A stretch of DNA of 64,000 nucleotides, taken from NCBI RefSeq assembly GCF_000001735.4, contig NC_003070.9, positions 4,588,001 through 4,652,000 on the forward strand, in the 5' to 3' direction. The notes under the pieces were generated by a model that made no database searches, was not told the DNA's origin, and saw only the letters and a list, made by a program, of their open reading frames with translations. Below are positions 36,715 through 47,473 of the stretch, one piece after another (positions within the stretch are counted from its first letter, which is position 1; each line of letters starts with the position of its first letter). The translations under genes and the position numbers were made by a program. This DNA is from Arabidopsis thaliana (lineage: Eukaryota > Streptophyta > Magnoliopsida > Brassicales > Brassicaceae).

Positions 36715-38064
36715 TCAATCCCACTTGCTCTTCAACTTATCAACATGTTTAAACTCATATGTCAATACCAAACTCCCATCAGTTCTCTTCAGTTCAAAGG
36801 TCTCTACCAGTACATAGCATCTATAACTCTTCCAATGTGGTCCACCACCTTCAAATTTCTCAGTTCTCTTAATGCTAGACCTTAGTTCATCTTTCTTTGA
36901 CCATCCAAACCTCTCCTCTTCCCATTTCATCCTCTCCAAGACCACAGACCCAAGACCAATCTTCTGAGTCCCTGAGACACTAAACCACACAACTCCATCT
37001 GAGTTCACACCTTTTGTCTCTCTTGCAATCTTGTCTCCTTCAAGCTTAACCACTTCTGTTTCTACCTCCACATCAACTACAACCTCAAAATGTTTATTGT
37101 TGCCAATGTTTTCACAGAAGAAAACCTCTTCAAATCTTTGCTGAAGCGTCATACTATAATACATTGATTTATTCATCTGATCGTTTGCATCACCACCTTC
37201 CTTAACAAACAAGAACGGAACATACCATTTCCCAACTACAACGCTCTTATCTAAATCAGGAAGCTCATAGCGAAGCTTTGCATCAACTACACCCTTTGCA
37301 TCATCAATCAAACCATATTCTTCGAAAGGCAAGGAAGCAGCCACCCAACCTTTTCTCGTCAGGAACTGAGGTGGTATCCCTTCTGAAGCAACAGATGTAG
37401 CAAAAAACTTCTGGTTTGATGATCCTCTTTGATGGATCTCAAATTGTTGGTATATGTCAAAAGGATCCAGAGGCCTTGGATCAGCATCAGGGATAAAACT
37501 AAAGCAAATGCAACAAGAAGTTTTGTCCCCTTCTGTTGCACTAACACATGCTTCACTGGAAATTTAAAAGGAGTAAACATTGAGAGTTCTAGTAAATCCT
37601 GTATACAACATAAACAAAACACACAAGAGATTTAAGATTCTGAACATCAAGATAGAAAATCACCCAGTTTGTTTCCCGCTTTGTCTTATAACGTAGTAAA
37701 GATTGGAGGAAAGTGGCTGATGAAGAACGGGGATGAAAGCGACCGGGTCAAGATAGACAACCTCTATATTGAAAACAAAGCTCAGATAAGAAACAGAAAC
37801 AGAGTAAAGGAACAAGTTTGAAAGAGCTCTAAGGAGTTAACAGAAGAGTAACTAACTTCCCACTTGGAATCTGACGGTGACTTTTGTGTTCTGAGGAAAC
37901 GGCAAACCATGGAGTTTCCAATCAAAGCATTTTCCAAAGCAGCATGGAGTCCGTGATTCTTCGTCTTGAATCACCAATACTCCGGAGTTTGGACCTTCTG
38001 TCGGAAGCGATGTTAGCTCCGATGGGTTTTTCTGATATTCAGACAAACGCTTTGTTACATACAT
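36715..38064 (-). CDS. DUF1262 protein, cluster member 3 (three-exon type)
   Basis: Exons 37857..38064, 37664..37763 and 36715..37555, 382 residues. The first exon of the usual two-exon gene is split by an extra 93-base intron (37764-37856, phase 1) in the variable loop between VRFQVG and VYLDPVAFIPVL. Subfamily marks: HQPLSSNLYYVIRQSGKQTG, TSCCICFSFIPDADPRPLDP, a KFFATSVASEGIPPQFLTRK block, DDAKGVVDAKLRYELPDL and LVETFELKRTDG. A TATA box at 38096-38109 is only about 40 bases from the ATG. The frame is open upstream to 38238 (58 extra codons), but all paralogues start at MYVT. Probably At1g13490. Function unknown. Confidence 0.92.
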
Positions 38065-38095
38065 ATTTCCTTTGTTTTCTCTGTTGCTCAAACTG

Positions 38096-38109
38096 TCATC
38101 GTTTATATA
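38096..38109 (-). promoter_or_regulatory. Shared core promoter, TATATAAACGATGA, member 3
   Basis: The same 14-base sequence occurs upstream of members 4 and 7 and, in part, of the 41459 gene. The TATA part lies only about 40 bases from the start codon, implying a leader of about 10-15 bases. Confidence 0.6.
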
Positions 38110-38845
38110 GAACAAAGGATCATAATTAAGAACGTGCAAGGAAGTTAACTTCTTGTCATTTTTTACATATGTCTGAGAGGAAATGGCAAGACTGCTACGT
38201 CTTCCTCCTCCTTCGTCATGATTGGAGTGTTGAATCATCTCATCTTCAGCCTTACTATTGGACTAGTAATCTTTTCATACTTTCTAATGTAATGTTTAAA
38301 AAACAATATTTTCTCTATCTGTTAAGTGTATTTGTATAATGTGAAGATTCGAGGTTGAATGAAACCAGGGAATAATATCAAGCAATGAATTATCAGGTAC
38401 ATATTTGAGTAAAGCTTAACCATAGTTGTGGGAGTATGTATGTTACAGCCATTGTACAAAAAACCTAAACCAAGAAATAATTTGACCATTTCAAAAGAGT
38501 ATATTATACAAAGCTTTTGACTGTTGATGATTTCAAATGCCAATTAAAAAAAAAACTAAAAATCTTTATATTATTTGTATTGGCCAACCTTAATATCATA
38601 AATTTGTAGTTGAGGCAATAAATAAATATGAAATTAAATCCAATTGCTTAAATATAAACTTTTAAAAAATTATGATTGGTCTGAAAATGGACAAAATTAC
38701 GAGTTGTTTATTGTCACGTTGGTGAGAAAGACTATTTCGCTTTATAGCATTTTCTGTTCTCCATTAACCAAATTCTTTTTTTTGTTTCTTCTTCGTCCTC
38801 TTGGTTTCATTAAAACCCCTTAAAAAGCTTTGGACAGCTATTGTT

Positions 38846-39035
38846 TATAAATTAACTTTGACTGAAAAATTAGTCAGAATCTCTTTTGGACGAGTTCCTA
38901 GAAGACAGAGAAAACTCAATACATTTAATTGAAAAGCTTTAGATAATAACCAAATACTACAATTGTAGATTAATCACACTGAGTCACTGACCAATGGAAG
39001 TTCACGTCATTAAGATAAAGAAAGCTTTTGCGGAT
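38846..39035. repeat. Cluster spacer repeat, copy A
   Basis: Shares with 41228-41458 and 47217-47473 the order: GCTATTGTTTATAA, GGA(C/T)GAG, AGAAGACA, AGATAATA, ATTAATCACACTGA.. ACCAATGGA, GATTCGTTGCGTGA. In the other two copies this is followed at once by the stop codon of a DUF1262 gene; here it is not. Confidence 0.75.
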
Positions 39036-39250
39036 TCGTTGCGTGAATAATAGTATCAAGATTCAAGAAGTCAACAAATCCATCATGAAGAATATCAAGC
39101 AACCAAACTTAGATTTCATTACTGTATTAAAACATGAATTTAATTAAATGCGACTTTATGTCTATTATTATTACATGAACTTGCATAAAACTTATAATTC
39201 ACCAAATTTATTGAACCAAAAGATGACACACAAACAAAGATGAATAAAAC

Positions 39251-39655
39251 TCAATCCCACTTGCTCTTTAGCTTATCAACATGCCTAAACTCATATGTGA
39301 ACACCAAACTCCCATCCATTCTCGTCAATTCAAAGCTCTCTATCAATACATAACATCGATAACTCTTCCAATGCGATGAACCACCTTCAAATCTCTCTGA
39401 TCTCTTAATGTTAGATCTTTCTCCTGCTTTGTTCAACCACCCAAACCTTTCCTCTTCCCATTTCGTCCTCTCACGACTATAGACCCAAGACCTATGATCT
39501 TGTCTTCTCTCTCATCCCCGACAACACTAAACCAAACAAATCCACCCCCACTTGTCTCTCTAAAAATGGTTTCTTGTCCCTCAAGCTTCACCACTTCTGC
39601 TTCTACGTCAACATCAAGTACAACCTCTCCTCCATTTTCGTTGTTACAAAACATT
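39251..39655 (-). pseudogene. Truncated DUF1262 copy
   Basis: Carries only the last ~135 codons of exon 2. Upstream part reads EVVLDVDVEAEVVKLEGQET, then GGGFVWFSVVGDERED, nearly identical to member 6. One base is missing in the GTCGTAGAGAGG stretch (here GTCGTGAGAGG), shifting the frame before the conserved KWEEERFGW block. The C-terminal part (SHWKSYRCYVLIESFELTRM to DKLKSKWD) is otherwise intact. At its 5' side it is joined at about 39655 to sequence that normally lies 3' of a three-exon DUF1262 gene (compare 36567), so exon 1, half of exon 2 and the spacer were deleted. Confidence 0.88.
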
Positions 39656-39788
39656 ATCATATAGATTTATTATATAAACTTTACAAATATGTATGAGAGC
39701 TTTATAACACATGAATTTGCATAAAGCTCTCATTAAAACGAACACACCATATATTGTACACATAACACACAAAGAAGCTGAAATAAAC

Positions 39789-41169
39789 TCAATCCCACTT
39801 GCTCTTCAACTTATCAACATGTTTAAACTCATATGTCAATACCAAACTCCCATCAGTTCTCTTCAATTCAAAGGTCTCTACCAATACATAGCATCTATAA
39901 CTCTTCCAATATGGTCCACCGCCTTCAAATCTTTCAGTTCTCTTAATGCTAGACCTTTGTTCATAGCCTTTGTTTAACCACCCAAACCTCTCCTCTTCCC
40001 ATTTCATCCTCTCTAAGACAACAGACCCAAGACCTATCTTCTCATTCCCTGAGGCATTAAACCACACAACTCCATCTGAGTTCACACCTTGTGTCTCTCT
40101 TGCAATCCTCTCTCCTTCAAGCTTGACCACTTCTGTTTCTACCTCCACATCAACTACAACCTCAAAACGTTTATTGTTGCCAACGTTTTCACAGAAGAAA
40201 ACCTCTTCAAATCTTTGCTGAAGCGTCATACTATAATACATTGACTTATACATCTGATCTTTTGCATCACCTTCCTTAACAAACAAGAACGGAACATACC
40301 ATTTCCCAACTACAACGCTGTTATCTAAATCAGGAAGCTCATAGCGCAGCTTTGCGTCAACTATGCCTTTTGCATCATCAATCAAACCATAGTCTTCGAC
40401 TTCGGGGGCCGAGAAAATAACCGACCAACCTTTTCTCGTCAGGAACTGAGGTGGTATCCCATCTGAAGCAACAGATGTAGCAAAGAACTTCTTGGTTGAT
40501 GATCTTCCTTGATGGATCTCAAATTGTTGGTTTATGTCAAAAGGATCCAGAGGCCTTGGAACAGCCTCAGGGATATAAGTAAAGCAAAAGCAACAAGAAG
40601 CTCTGTCCCCTTCTTTTGCACTAACACATGCTTCACTGCAAATTTAAAAGGAGTAAACTTTAAGAGTTCTTGTAAATTCTATATAAAAGAGTAGACGTTT
40701 TGAATGAAAATATATGCTATAATCATTTAAGATTCTAAAGACACGTCAAGGTAGAAAATCACCCTGTGTGTTTCCCGCTTCCCCTTATAACATAGTAAAG
40801 ATTGGAGGAAGGTGGCTGATGAAGAACGGGGATGAACGCGACCGGGTCAAGATAGAGAGCAGCTATATTGAAAACAAAGATCAGAGAAGAAACAGAAACA
40901 GAGTAAAAGAACAAGTTTGAAAGAGATTTAAGGAGTTAACAGAAAAGTAACTAACTTCCGATTTGGCGTTTGACGATGACTCTTGTGTTCTGAGGAAACG
41001 GCAAACCATTGAGTTCCCAATCAAAGGAATTGACAAAGCAGCATTTCAATGTAGGCCGTGATTCTTCGTCTTGAATGACCAATACTCCGGAGTTCGGACC
41101 TTCTGTCGGAAGCAATGTTAGCTCCGATGGGTTTCTCTTGTATTCAGACAAACGCTTTGTCACATACAT
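39789..41169 (-). CDS. DUF1262 protein, cluster member 4 (three-exon type)
   Basis: Exons 40956..41169, 40763..40862 and 39789..40635, 386 residues. Same extra intron as member 3 (93 bases, phase 1). The N-terminal cysteine motif is altered: SRPTLKCCFVNSFDWELNG has two extra residues and V for G after CCF. Elsewhere it is close to members 3 and 7 (FFATSVASDGIPPQFLTRK, DDAKGIVDAKLRYELPDLDN, LVETFELKRTDG). DIYQQ is DINQQ here. The core promoter at 41199-41212 is about 35 bases from the ATG. The gene's 3' flank (39656-39788) was the breakpoint partner of the truncated copy. Probably At1g13500. Function unknown. Confidence 0.92.
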
Positions 41170-41198
41170 CTCTCCTTGATTCTTTGTTGCTCAACATG

Positions 41199-41212
41199 TC
41201 ATCGTTTATATA
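41199..41212 (-). promoter_or_regulatory. Shared core promoter, TATATAAACGATGA, member 4
   Basis: Second copy of the 14-base core promoter; distance to the ATG is about 30-40 bases. Confidence 0.6.
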
Positions 41213-41227
41213 AGAGAAAAGATCATA

Positions 41228-41458
41228 AGAACGTGCAAGCTATTGTTTATAAGTATAATTGTTTCTTTGAACCAATCTGAAGTTTGACAGAATCTTCTGT
41301 GGATGAGTTCTTAGAAGACATAGAAAACTCAATATTTTATAGAAAAGCTTAAGATAATAACCAAATACTACAATTGTACGTAGATTAATCACACTGACCA
41401 ATGGAAGTTCACGTCATTATCATTAAGAAAGCATTTGCAGATTCGTTGCGTGATAAGC
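41228..41458. repeat. Cluster spacer repeat, copy B
   Basis: Copy of the spacer shared with 38846-39035 and 47217-47473; it ends directly at the stop codon of the 41459 gene. Confidence 0.75.
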
Positions 41459-42687
41459 TTAATCCCATTTGGTTTTGAGCTTATCGACGTGTGTAAACTC
41501 ATATGTTAAGACCAAACTCTCATCCATTCTCTTCAAGACAAAGCACTCTACCAGAACATAACAATGACGATTCTTCAACAAGCTACCATCTGTTGATTTC
41601 TCCAATCTCTTAGCTACCATTGATCGCTCATTGTCGCCTTTGCCAGTCCACCCGAATCTCTCTTCTTCCCATTTCATCCTCTCAACAACAACTGATCCTA
41701 AACCAATCTTTTTGTCTCCAACCGCAAACCAGACAAACCCATTTGCTTCCACACCTCTTGAAATCTCTTGTCCATCAACCTTAACAACTTCAGTATCTAA
41801 CTCTACATCAACTAAAACATCATAGTTTCGGCTTTTATCCTTCTCATAAGAGAAAACTTCTTCCCATCTTTGTTCAAGAGTCATGCTGTAGTACATCGAT
41901 CTCTTGATCTGATCCTCTACGTCTCTTTCCTTCACAAATATAAAAGGGACGTACCACTTCCCAACCACAACACTCATACCAAGACCGGGAAGCTCGGTAC
42001 GAAGCTCTGTGTTTAGTCCTTTTGCATCATCTTTCAGTTCAAAGTCTTGGAACCTTGAGTATTCGACTGTCCACTTATTTTTCTTAAGGAACCATGGTGA
42101 GACTCCGTCAGGCGCAACAGATGTCGCGTAGTAGTAGCGCGAGGATGGTTTCTTTTGGTGGATCATGAATTGTTGATACATGTCATAAGGATCTAGCTGT
42201 TTTGGTTTGGCTTCAGGAACATAACTAGAGCAAAAGCAGCACGGGACTCTGTCTTCCTCTTTCCCACTAGCAGGCGCTTCTCTGCAACCAAAACAAATTT
42301 AGAAACTTTTTAGGTTATATAAGATGAAAGATGCAAGATTTCAGATCTTCAAGATTCAAAGTCATACCCTGAATGCTTCCCCACTCGTTTGATAGCGTAG
42401 TAACAGTTTGAAGATAGAGGCTTATTGAGAACAGGAATGAAGACAACTGGGTCACAAGTAGCGTCATCTTCTCCAGCATTGAATCTGGCTGCTAGCTTAA
42501 GATTTTGCGGCAAGGGCAAACCACTTAGATACGAGTCCACAACCAAACACAAGCCGAAGCAACATGGACGTGTCTGTGAGTGTTGGTCTTGTATTACCAA
42601 AATTCCAGAGTTTGGACCCTCAGGAGGAGGCTGTCTTAGCTCTGCTGGATTTCTCTGGTACTCTGACAAACACCTCGTAACATACAT
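41459..42687 (-). CDS. DUF1262 protein, cluster member 5
   Basis: Exons 42368..42687 and 41459..42281, 380 residues. A GTG at 42693 opens the frame two codons earlier, but MYVT at 42687 is the family start. Subfamily marks shared with member 8: PPPEGPNSGILVIQDQHS, a longer VVDSYLSGLPLPQN loop, NKPLSSNCYYAIKR, VPCCFCSSYVPEAKPKQLDP, DMYQQFMIH, VAPDGVSPWFLKKNKWTVEY and LVECFVLKRMDESL. The ERFGW block is followed by TGKGDNERS. The 300 bases upstream (to about 43005) are closely similar to those upstream of member 8. Probably At1g13510. Function unknown. Confidence 0.92.
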
Positions 42688-43856
42688 TTCCACTGATTTT
42701 TGTAAGAGTAAACCAAATCGAGTGATCGTTTATATCTAGACTAGGAGAAAAACTTGGATCATATTTTATAGACTCAACAAGTTTTCAGAACACAAGGTGA
42801 CTTGACTTTTTTGGATGGCTCGTTGTAAGAAACTTGACTGGATCTCCATAAAGATCTTGGCCTACCCTATTGTCACCTCTCATCAAGTATCTATAAAATA
42901 GTTTAAACAAAGTCTTTGCCTCTCTGTATCATGACACTACTCTGCATGCATCATGAAGATTCTGTCCACACCTTTTGCATCAGTCAAGTATTCAACGCTC
43001 CAACCATTCTAACGCAATCAATTTCTAAGGCACCCTCAAACCAAAAAATTCACAAGTCAAGTAACTCTACCATCTCAAACCTTTAAGAAATTGAGATAAG
43101 AGAGAGCAAAAGTTACAAAATATAGTTGTGGTAGAGAAGCAACAAGAATCCTACAAGACAAGACTCAAATCACTAGAAAAAATAATCTCACTAGCGGCTC
43201 AATCAACATTGTTTTTTAAGACTTTTCCGAGATCTTTGACTTAGCTTTTATGGAAGTCCTTTTTGGCAGTTTTTAAATTCACATCACATTGTTTTTAAAT
43301 TCTATCACGTAACTTAAGTTTTTATCTACTTTGAGTTCCAAATTATGACCATTAACTTCATAATTGTTCATTTGAGCAATCTGCAGAACAGAGGTTTTGT
43401 ATTGAAACAGAGCCCCCAAAAAACAGAACTTGAAGCAGAATTTAAGAGACATCATAAAATTAAATAAATTATGGAGATATGAGAATCAAATTGGAAAAGC
43501 TCTCAATCTCACTTTCTCTTCAACTTATAAACATGTCTAAACTCGTATGTGAAGACTTTTAAATTGGTAGTAGAATCAAAACACGTTATCAGCAACTTTC
43601 AAAGAACTTGATTTATATTAAAAAAATGGAGGGCCATAGTTGTTGGAATGAGGGTTACAAGTTTACAATATTAAAAAAAAAACATTTAAGAAGAATGATC
43701 AAATAAATGATTCATAATTGAAATTTACGTGAATTTAAATGCGAACTTTTTTTTTTTTTTAATTACTACATGAAATTGCATAAAACTTATTCATTAAATT
43801 AATTATTGAACCAAAAGATGACACACAAAGAAACTGAACAAAGATGAATAAAAAAC
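42688..43856. other. Spacer between members 5 and 6
   Basis: Left third: promoter of member 5 (42785-43005), similar to 48790-48980 upstream of member 8, ending in a short relic of exon 2 (AGTATTCAACGCTCCAAC). Middle: 43215-43330 resembles the region upstream of member 1. Right third: relic C terminus and 3' flank of member 6. Confidence 0.65.
43501..43560 (-). pseudogene. DUF1262 C-terminal relic
   Basis: Minus strand gives TYEFRHVYKLKRK then stop. It is the counterpart of the relic at 34402-34460, and the adjoining 130 bases also match. It therefore predates the duplication that separated members 2 and 6. Confidence 0.75.
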
Positions 43857-45223
43857 TCAATCCCACTTGCTCTTTAACTTATCAACATGCGTAAACTCAT
43901 ATGTCAACACCAAACTCCCATCCATTCTCTTCAATTCGAAGCTCTCTATCAATACCAAACATCGATAACTCTTCCAATGCGATGACCCGCCTTCAAATCT
44001 CTCTGATCTCTTAATGTTAGATCTTTCACCGTTGTTTAACCATCCGAACCTTTCCTCTTCCCATTTCATCCTCTCCACGACAACAGACCCAAGACCTATC
44101 TTCTTGTCTTGTCTCTCATCCCCTAAAACACTAAACCAAACAAATCCACCACCACTTGTCTCTCTAGAAATAGTTTCTTGTCCCTCAAGCTTTACCACTT
44201 GTGTTTCTACGTCAACATCAACTACAACCTCTCCTCCTTTTTGGTTGTAGTTAACGTTTACGCATGAGTAAACCTCTTCCCATCTTTGTTTAAGCGTCAT
44301 GCTGTAATAAGGTGAGCTCTTAATCTGATCTTTTGCATCTCTTTCTTTCACAAATATGAAAGGAACATACCATTTCCCTACCACAACACTTGTATTCATA
44401 TCGTTGGGAAGCTTGGAACGAAGCGTAGTGTTGATCCCTTTTGCATCATCTGTCAAACCAAAGTCTTGGGAATTCGAATACTCAACGGTCCAGTACTTTC
44501 TCTTAAGGAACTCTGGTGGTATCCCATTAGGAGCAACTGAAGTGGCAGTGTAATAGCCTGATGATGGTTTACGTTGATGGACCTCGAACTGTTGATATAT
44601 ATCATAAGGATCTGCTTCTTGTGGCTTAACTTCAGGAACATAGCTGAAGCAAAAGCAGCAGGGGACTCTGTCTTCTTCCTTTGCACTCGCCGAAGCTCCT
44701 CTGCAATCCAAAATTAGTTTTTTTTTAATGAATACCATTTGTGCAAGTCAGGTCAAAAGGGGTGGCCAATCCGGTCAAACCGAAACCATCCCAAGAAAAC
44801 CAAACCCAAAAGCAAGTATCTCGAACCATGCATGACATAAATTGATTAAAACCTCAAAAAAACAAAACAAAGTCAAGAAAGTAATTAAGATTTTTGGCCA
44901 TACCCTGATTGCTTCCCACGTCGTTTAATGACATAATAACGGTTCGAATAATAAGGCTGATCAAGAACCGGAATGAACAGAACCTGGTCATGGTAACTGC
45001 GCCTGTCATTACCAGTTCCGGTTCTGTAAGTCACAGTCAGCTTTGCGTTCTGTGGGAACGGTAAGCCTTTGAGTTCACCATCGTAGCAATTTCCAAAGCA
45101 ACAAGTCGGTTTTGACTCTTCGTCTTGAATCACAAGTACGCCGGAGTTTGGACCTTCCGGCAACGATCGTGTCAAGTCCGACGAGTTTCTCTGGTATTCG
45201 GAGAGATGCCTTGTAACATACAT
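43857..45223 (-). CDS. DUF1262 protein, cluster member 6
   Basis: Exons 44904..45223 and 43857..44700, 387 residues. Landmarks: MYVTRHLSEYQRN, LPEGPNSGVLVIQDEES, CCFGNC, GLPFPQN, RGASASAKEEDRVPCCFCF, DIYQQFEVHQRK, FLKRKYWTVEYS, GKWYVPFIFVKERDAKDQ, ERMKWEEERFGWLNN, SHWKSYRCLVLIESFELKRM. One departure: HDQVLFIPVLDQPYYSNRYYVI has QVLF and YYSN where paralogues have PVVF and LSSN. A TATATAAAC box is near 45275 on the minus strand. Closest to member 2 and to the truncated copy at 39251. Probably At1g13520. Function unknown. Confidence 0.92.
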
Positions 45224-45739
45224 CTTGAATTCAGAATCTTGATCAGGTTATTGATTAGAAGAGATATGATATGTTTATATATTGCACCATGTATTGAGGA
45301 TAACGCGGTAAGCAAATTTTACAAGTTATCGTTTGAAGACTTTTCAAATTTTTTTACTTTATGGTTCAATTCAAACTTTAGAATTCCAAAGTTATGACCT
45401 TGACCTGGTTTCACAAACCTATCATGGAGAATCAATCAAACAAATTCTATATTTTCTTTATATTATGATTGACCTAACTATAAGGATCTGCTTCTTGTGA
45501 CTTAGCTTCAGGAAGAAACTGAAGCAAAAGAAACAGGGGACTCTGTCTTACTCTTTGGCACTAGCTAATGCTTTTCTACAAAATAATTACAAAACTTTTG
45601 AGGTTTTTTTCCTTTTAGAGTATACACCCTTTTTGTGCAAGTTAGCTTCACCACATAACACATGAACTTGCATTAACCTTTCAATAAAATGAACACACCA
45701 TAAATTGAACACATAACACACAAAGAAGCTGAAATAAAG
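45224..45739. other. Spacer between members 6 and 7
   Basis: Promoter of member 6, then the exon 2 fragment at 45478-45577, then the 3' flank of member 7. The layout equals that between members 2 and 3. Confidence 0.65.
45478..45577 (-). pseudogene. DUF1262 exon 2 fragment
   Basis: Minus strand reads, from an acceptor-like TAG, KALASAKE, a stop, DRVPCFFCFSF and, without the usual SYV, LPEAKSQEADPY. Only the first ~30 codons of exon 2 are left. Counterpart of 36346-36490. Confidence 0.8.
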
Positions 45740-47129
45740 TCAATCCCACTTACTCTTCAACTTATCAACATGTCTAAACTCATACGTCAATACCAAACTC
45801 CCATCAGTTTTCTTCAGTTCAAAGGTCTCTACCAGTACATAGCATCTATAACTCTTCCATTGTGGTCCACCGCCTTCAAATTTCTCAGTTCTCTTAATGC
45901 TAGACTTTAGTTCATTGCCTTTCTTCGACCACCCAAACCTCTCTTCTTCCCATTTCATCCTCTCCAAGACCACAGACCCAATACCTATCTTCTGAGTCTC
46001 TGAGACACCAAACCAGACAACTCCATCTGAATTCACACCTTTTGTCTCTCTTCCAATATTTTCTCCTTCAAGCTTAACCACTTCTGTTTCTACCTCCACA
46101 TCAACTATAACCTCGCAATTTTTATTGTCAACGTTTTCGCAGAAGAAAACCTCTTCAAATCTTTGGTGAAGTGTCATACTATAATACATCGATTTCTTCA
46201 TCTGATCTTTAGCATCTCCTTCCTTTACAAACAAAAACGGAACATACCATTTTCCAACTACTACACTCTTACCGAAATCGGGAAGCTCATAGCGCAGCTT
46301 TGCATCAACTACACCCTTTGCATCATCAATCAAACCATAGTCTTGGGAAGCAGAGAAAGGAACGGTCCAGCCTTTTCTCCTCAGGAACCGAGGTGGTATT
46401 CCATCTGAAGCAACAGATGTAGCGAAAAACTTGCGAGTTGATGAGCCTCTTTGATGTATCTCAAATTGTTGGTATATGTCAAAAGGATCAAGAAGCCTTG
46501 GCGTAGCATTAGAGACATAAGTAAAACAAAGGCAACAAGAAACTTTGTCCTCTTCTTTTGCACTAACACATGCTTCTCTGCAATACCAATCAAAGTTTTA
46601 AAAGATGTGAATTTAGGCCGCTAAACTATTAATCTTGGCTTAATTAAAACTAAAACGATAAACTTTGATATCTACATAACATGAGAAAGATTCAATAGAA
46701 TCATACCCTGCATGTTTCCCTCTTCGCCTTATAACGTAGTAAAGATTGGAAGAAGGAGGCTGGTGAAGAACGGGGATGAACGCGACCGAGTCAAGCAAGA
46801 CAATTCTGTCATCTCCATCTATGGTGAAATCAAAGCTTAGATAATAAACAGAGAAGAAACAGAAACAGAGTAAAGTAAAATGATTGACAGAAAGTTAGGA
46901 GTGAAATGACTAGTAACTAACGTCCGATTTGGTATTTAACGGTGACTCTTGTGTTCTGAGGAAACGGCAAACCATTGAGATCACAACCAAAGCATTTGCC
47001 AAAACAGCATGTAGGCTGTGATTCTTCGTCTTGAATCACCAATACGCCGGAGTTTGGACCTTCCGTTGGAAGGAAAGTAAGCTCCGATGGGTTTCTCTGG
47101 TACTCGGACAAACGCTTTGTTACATACAT
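45740..47129 (-). CDS. DUF1262 protein, cluster member 7 (three-exon type)
   Basis: Exons 46922..47129, 46707..46818 and 45740..46577, 385 residues. The extra intron is at the same place and phase as in members 3 and 4 (103 bases here), but exon 2 is 12 bases longer and begins HGDDRIVLLDSVAFIPVL, with S for the usual P. Cysteine patch: VSCCLCFTYVSNATPRLLDP. Others as members 3 and 4 (KFFATSVASDGIPPRFLRRK, DDAKGVVDAKLRYELPDFGK, LVETFELKKTDG). Core promoter at 47166-47179. Probably At1g13530. Function unknown. Confidence 0.92.
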
Positions 47130-47165
47130 CTCTCCTTGATTCTTTGTTACTCAAGATCTAACCTG

Positions 47166-47179
47166 TCATCGTTTATATA
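47166..47179 (-). promoter_or_regulatory. Shared core promoter, TATATAAACGATGA, member 7
   Basis: Third exact copy of the 14-base core promoter; the TATA part lies about 40 bases from the ATG. Confidence 0.6.
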
Positions 47180-47216
47180 AAACAAAGGATCATAAGAACG
47201 TGCAAGGAAGTTTACT

Positions 47217-47473
47217 AAGCTATTGTTTATAAATATAATCTGAGGTTTGACTTAAACATTTGTCAGAATCTCCTGTGGATGAGTACTAACAAGTAAGAAG
47301 ACAAACAAACTCTATATTTTATTCTTTCTTCACCCAAAAAGATTGAAGATAATATCAAAACACAATACACGGAAAAAACCGAATTGAAAATGGCTATAGA
47401 TAAATCACACTGACCAATGGATTCATGTCATTGAGATTGAGAAAGTTTTTGCAGATTTGGTTGCGTGATAAGC
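47217..47473. repeat. Cluster spacer repeat, copy C
   Basis: Same landmarks as copies A and B (GCTATTGTTTATAA, ACACTGACCAATGGA, GGTTGCGTGATAAGCTTAAT); followed by the member 8 stop codon. Confidence 0.75.

Larger units (their letters stand above)
38065..39250. other. Spacer between member 3 and truncated copy; site of a lost gene
   Basis: Promoter of member 3 at the left. Bases 38846-39035 match the spacers to the left of members 4 and 7 (separate repeat entries), in which a 41459-type gene follows directly. Here that gene is absent, and the sequence changes at about 39036. Confidence 0.7.
47130..47473. other. Spacer between members 7 and 8
   Basis: Promoter of member 7 at the left, then the third copy of the cluster spacer repeat (47217-47473), ending at the stop codon of member 8. 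Confidence 0.7.
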
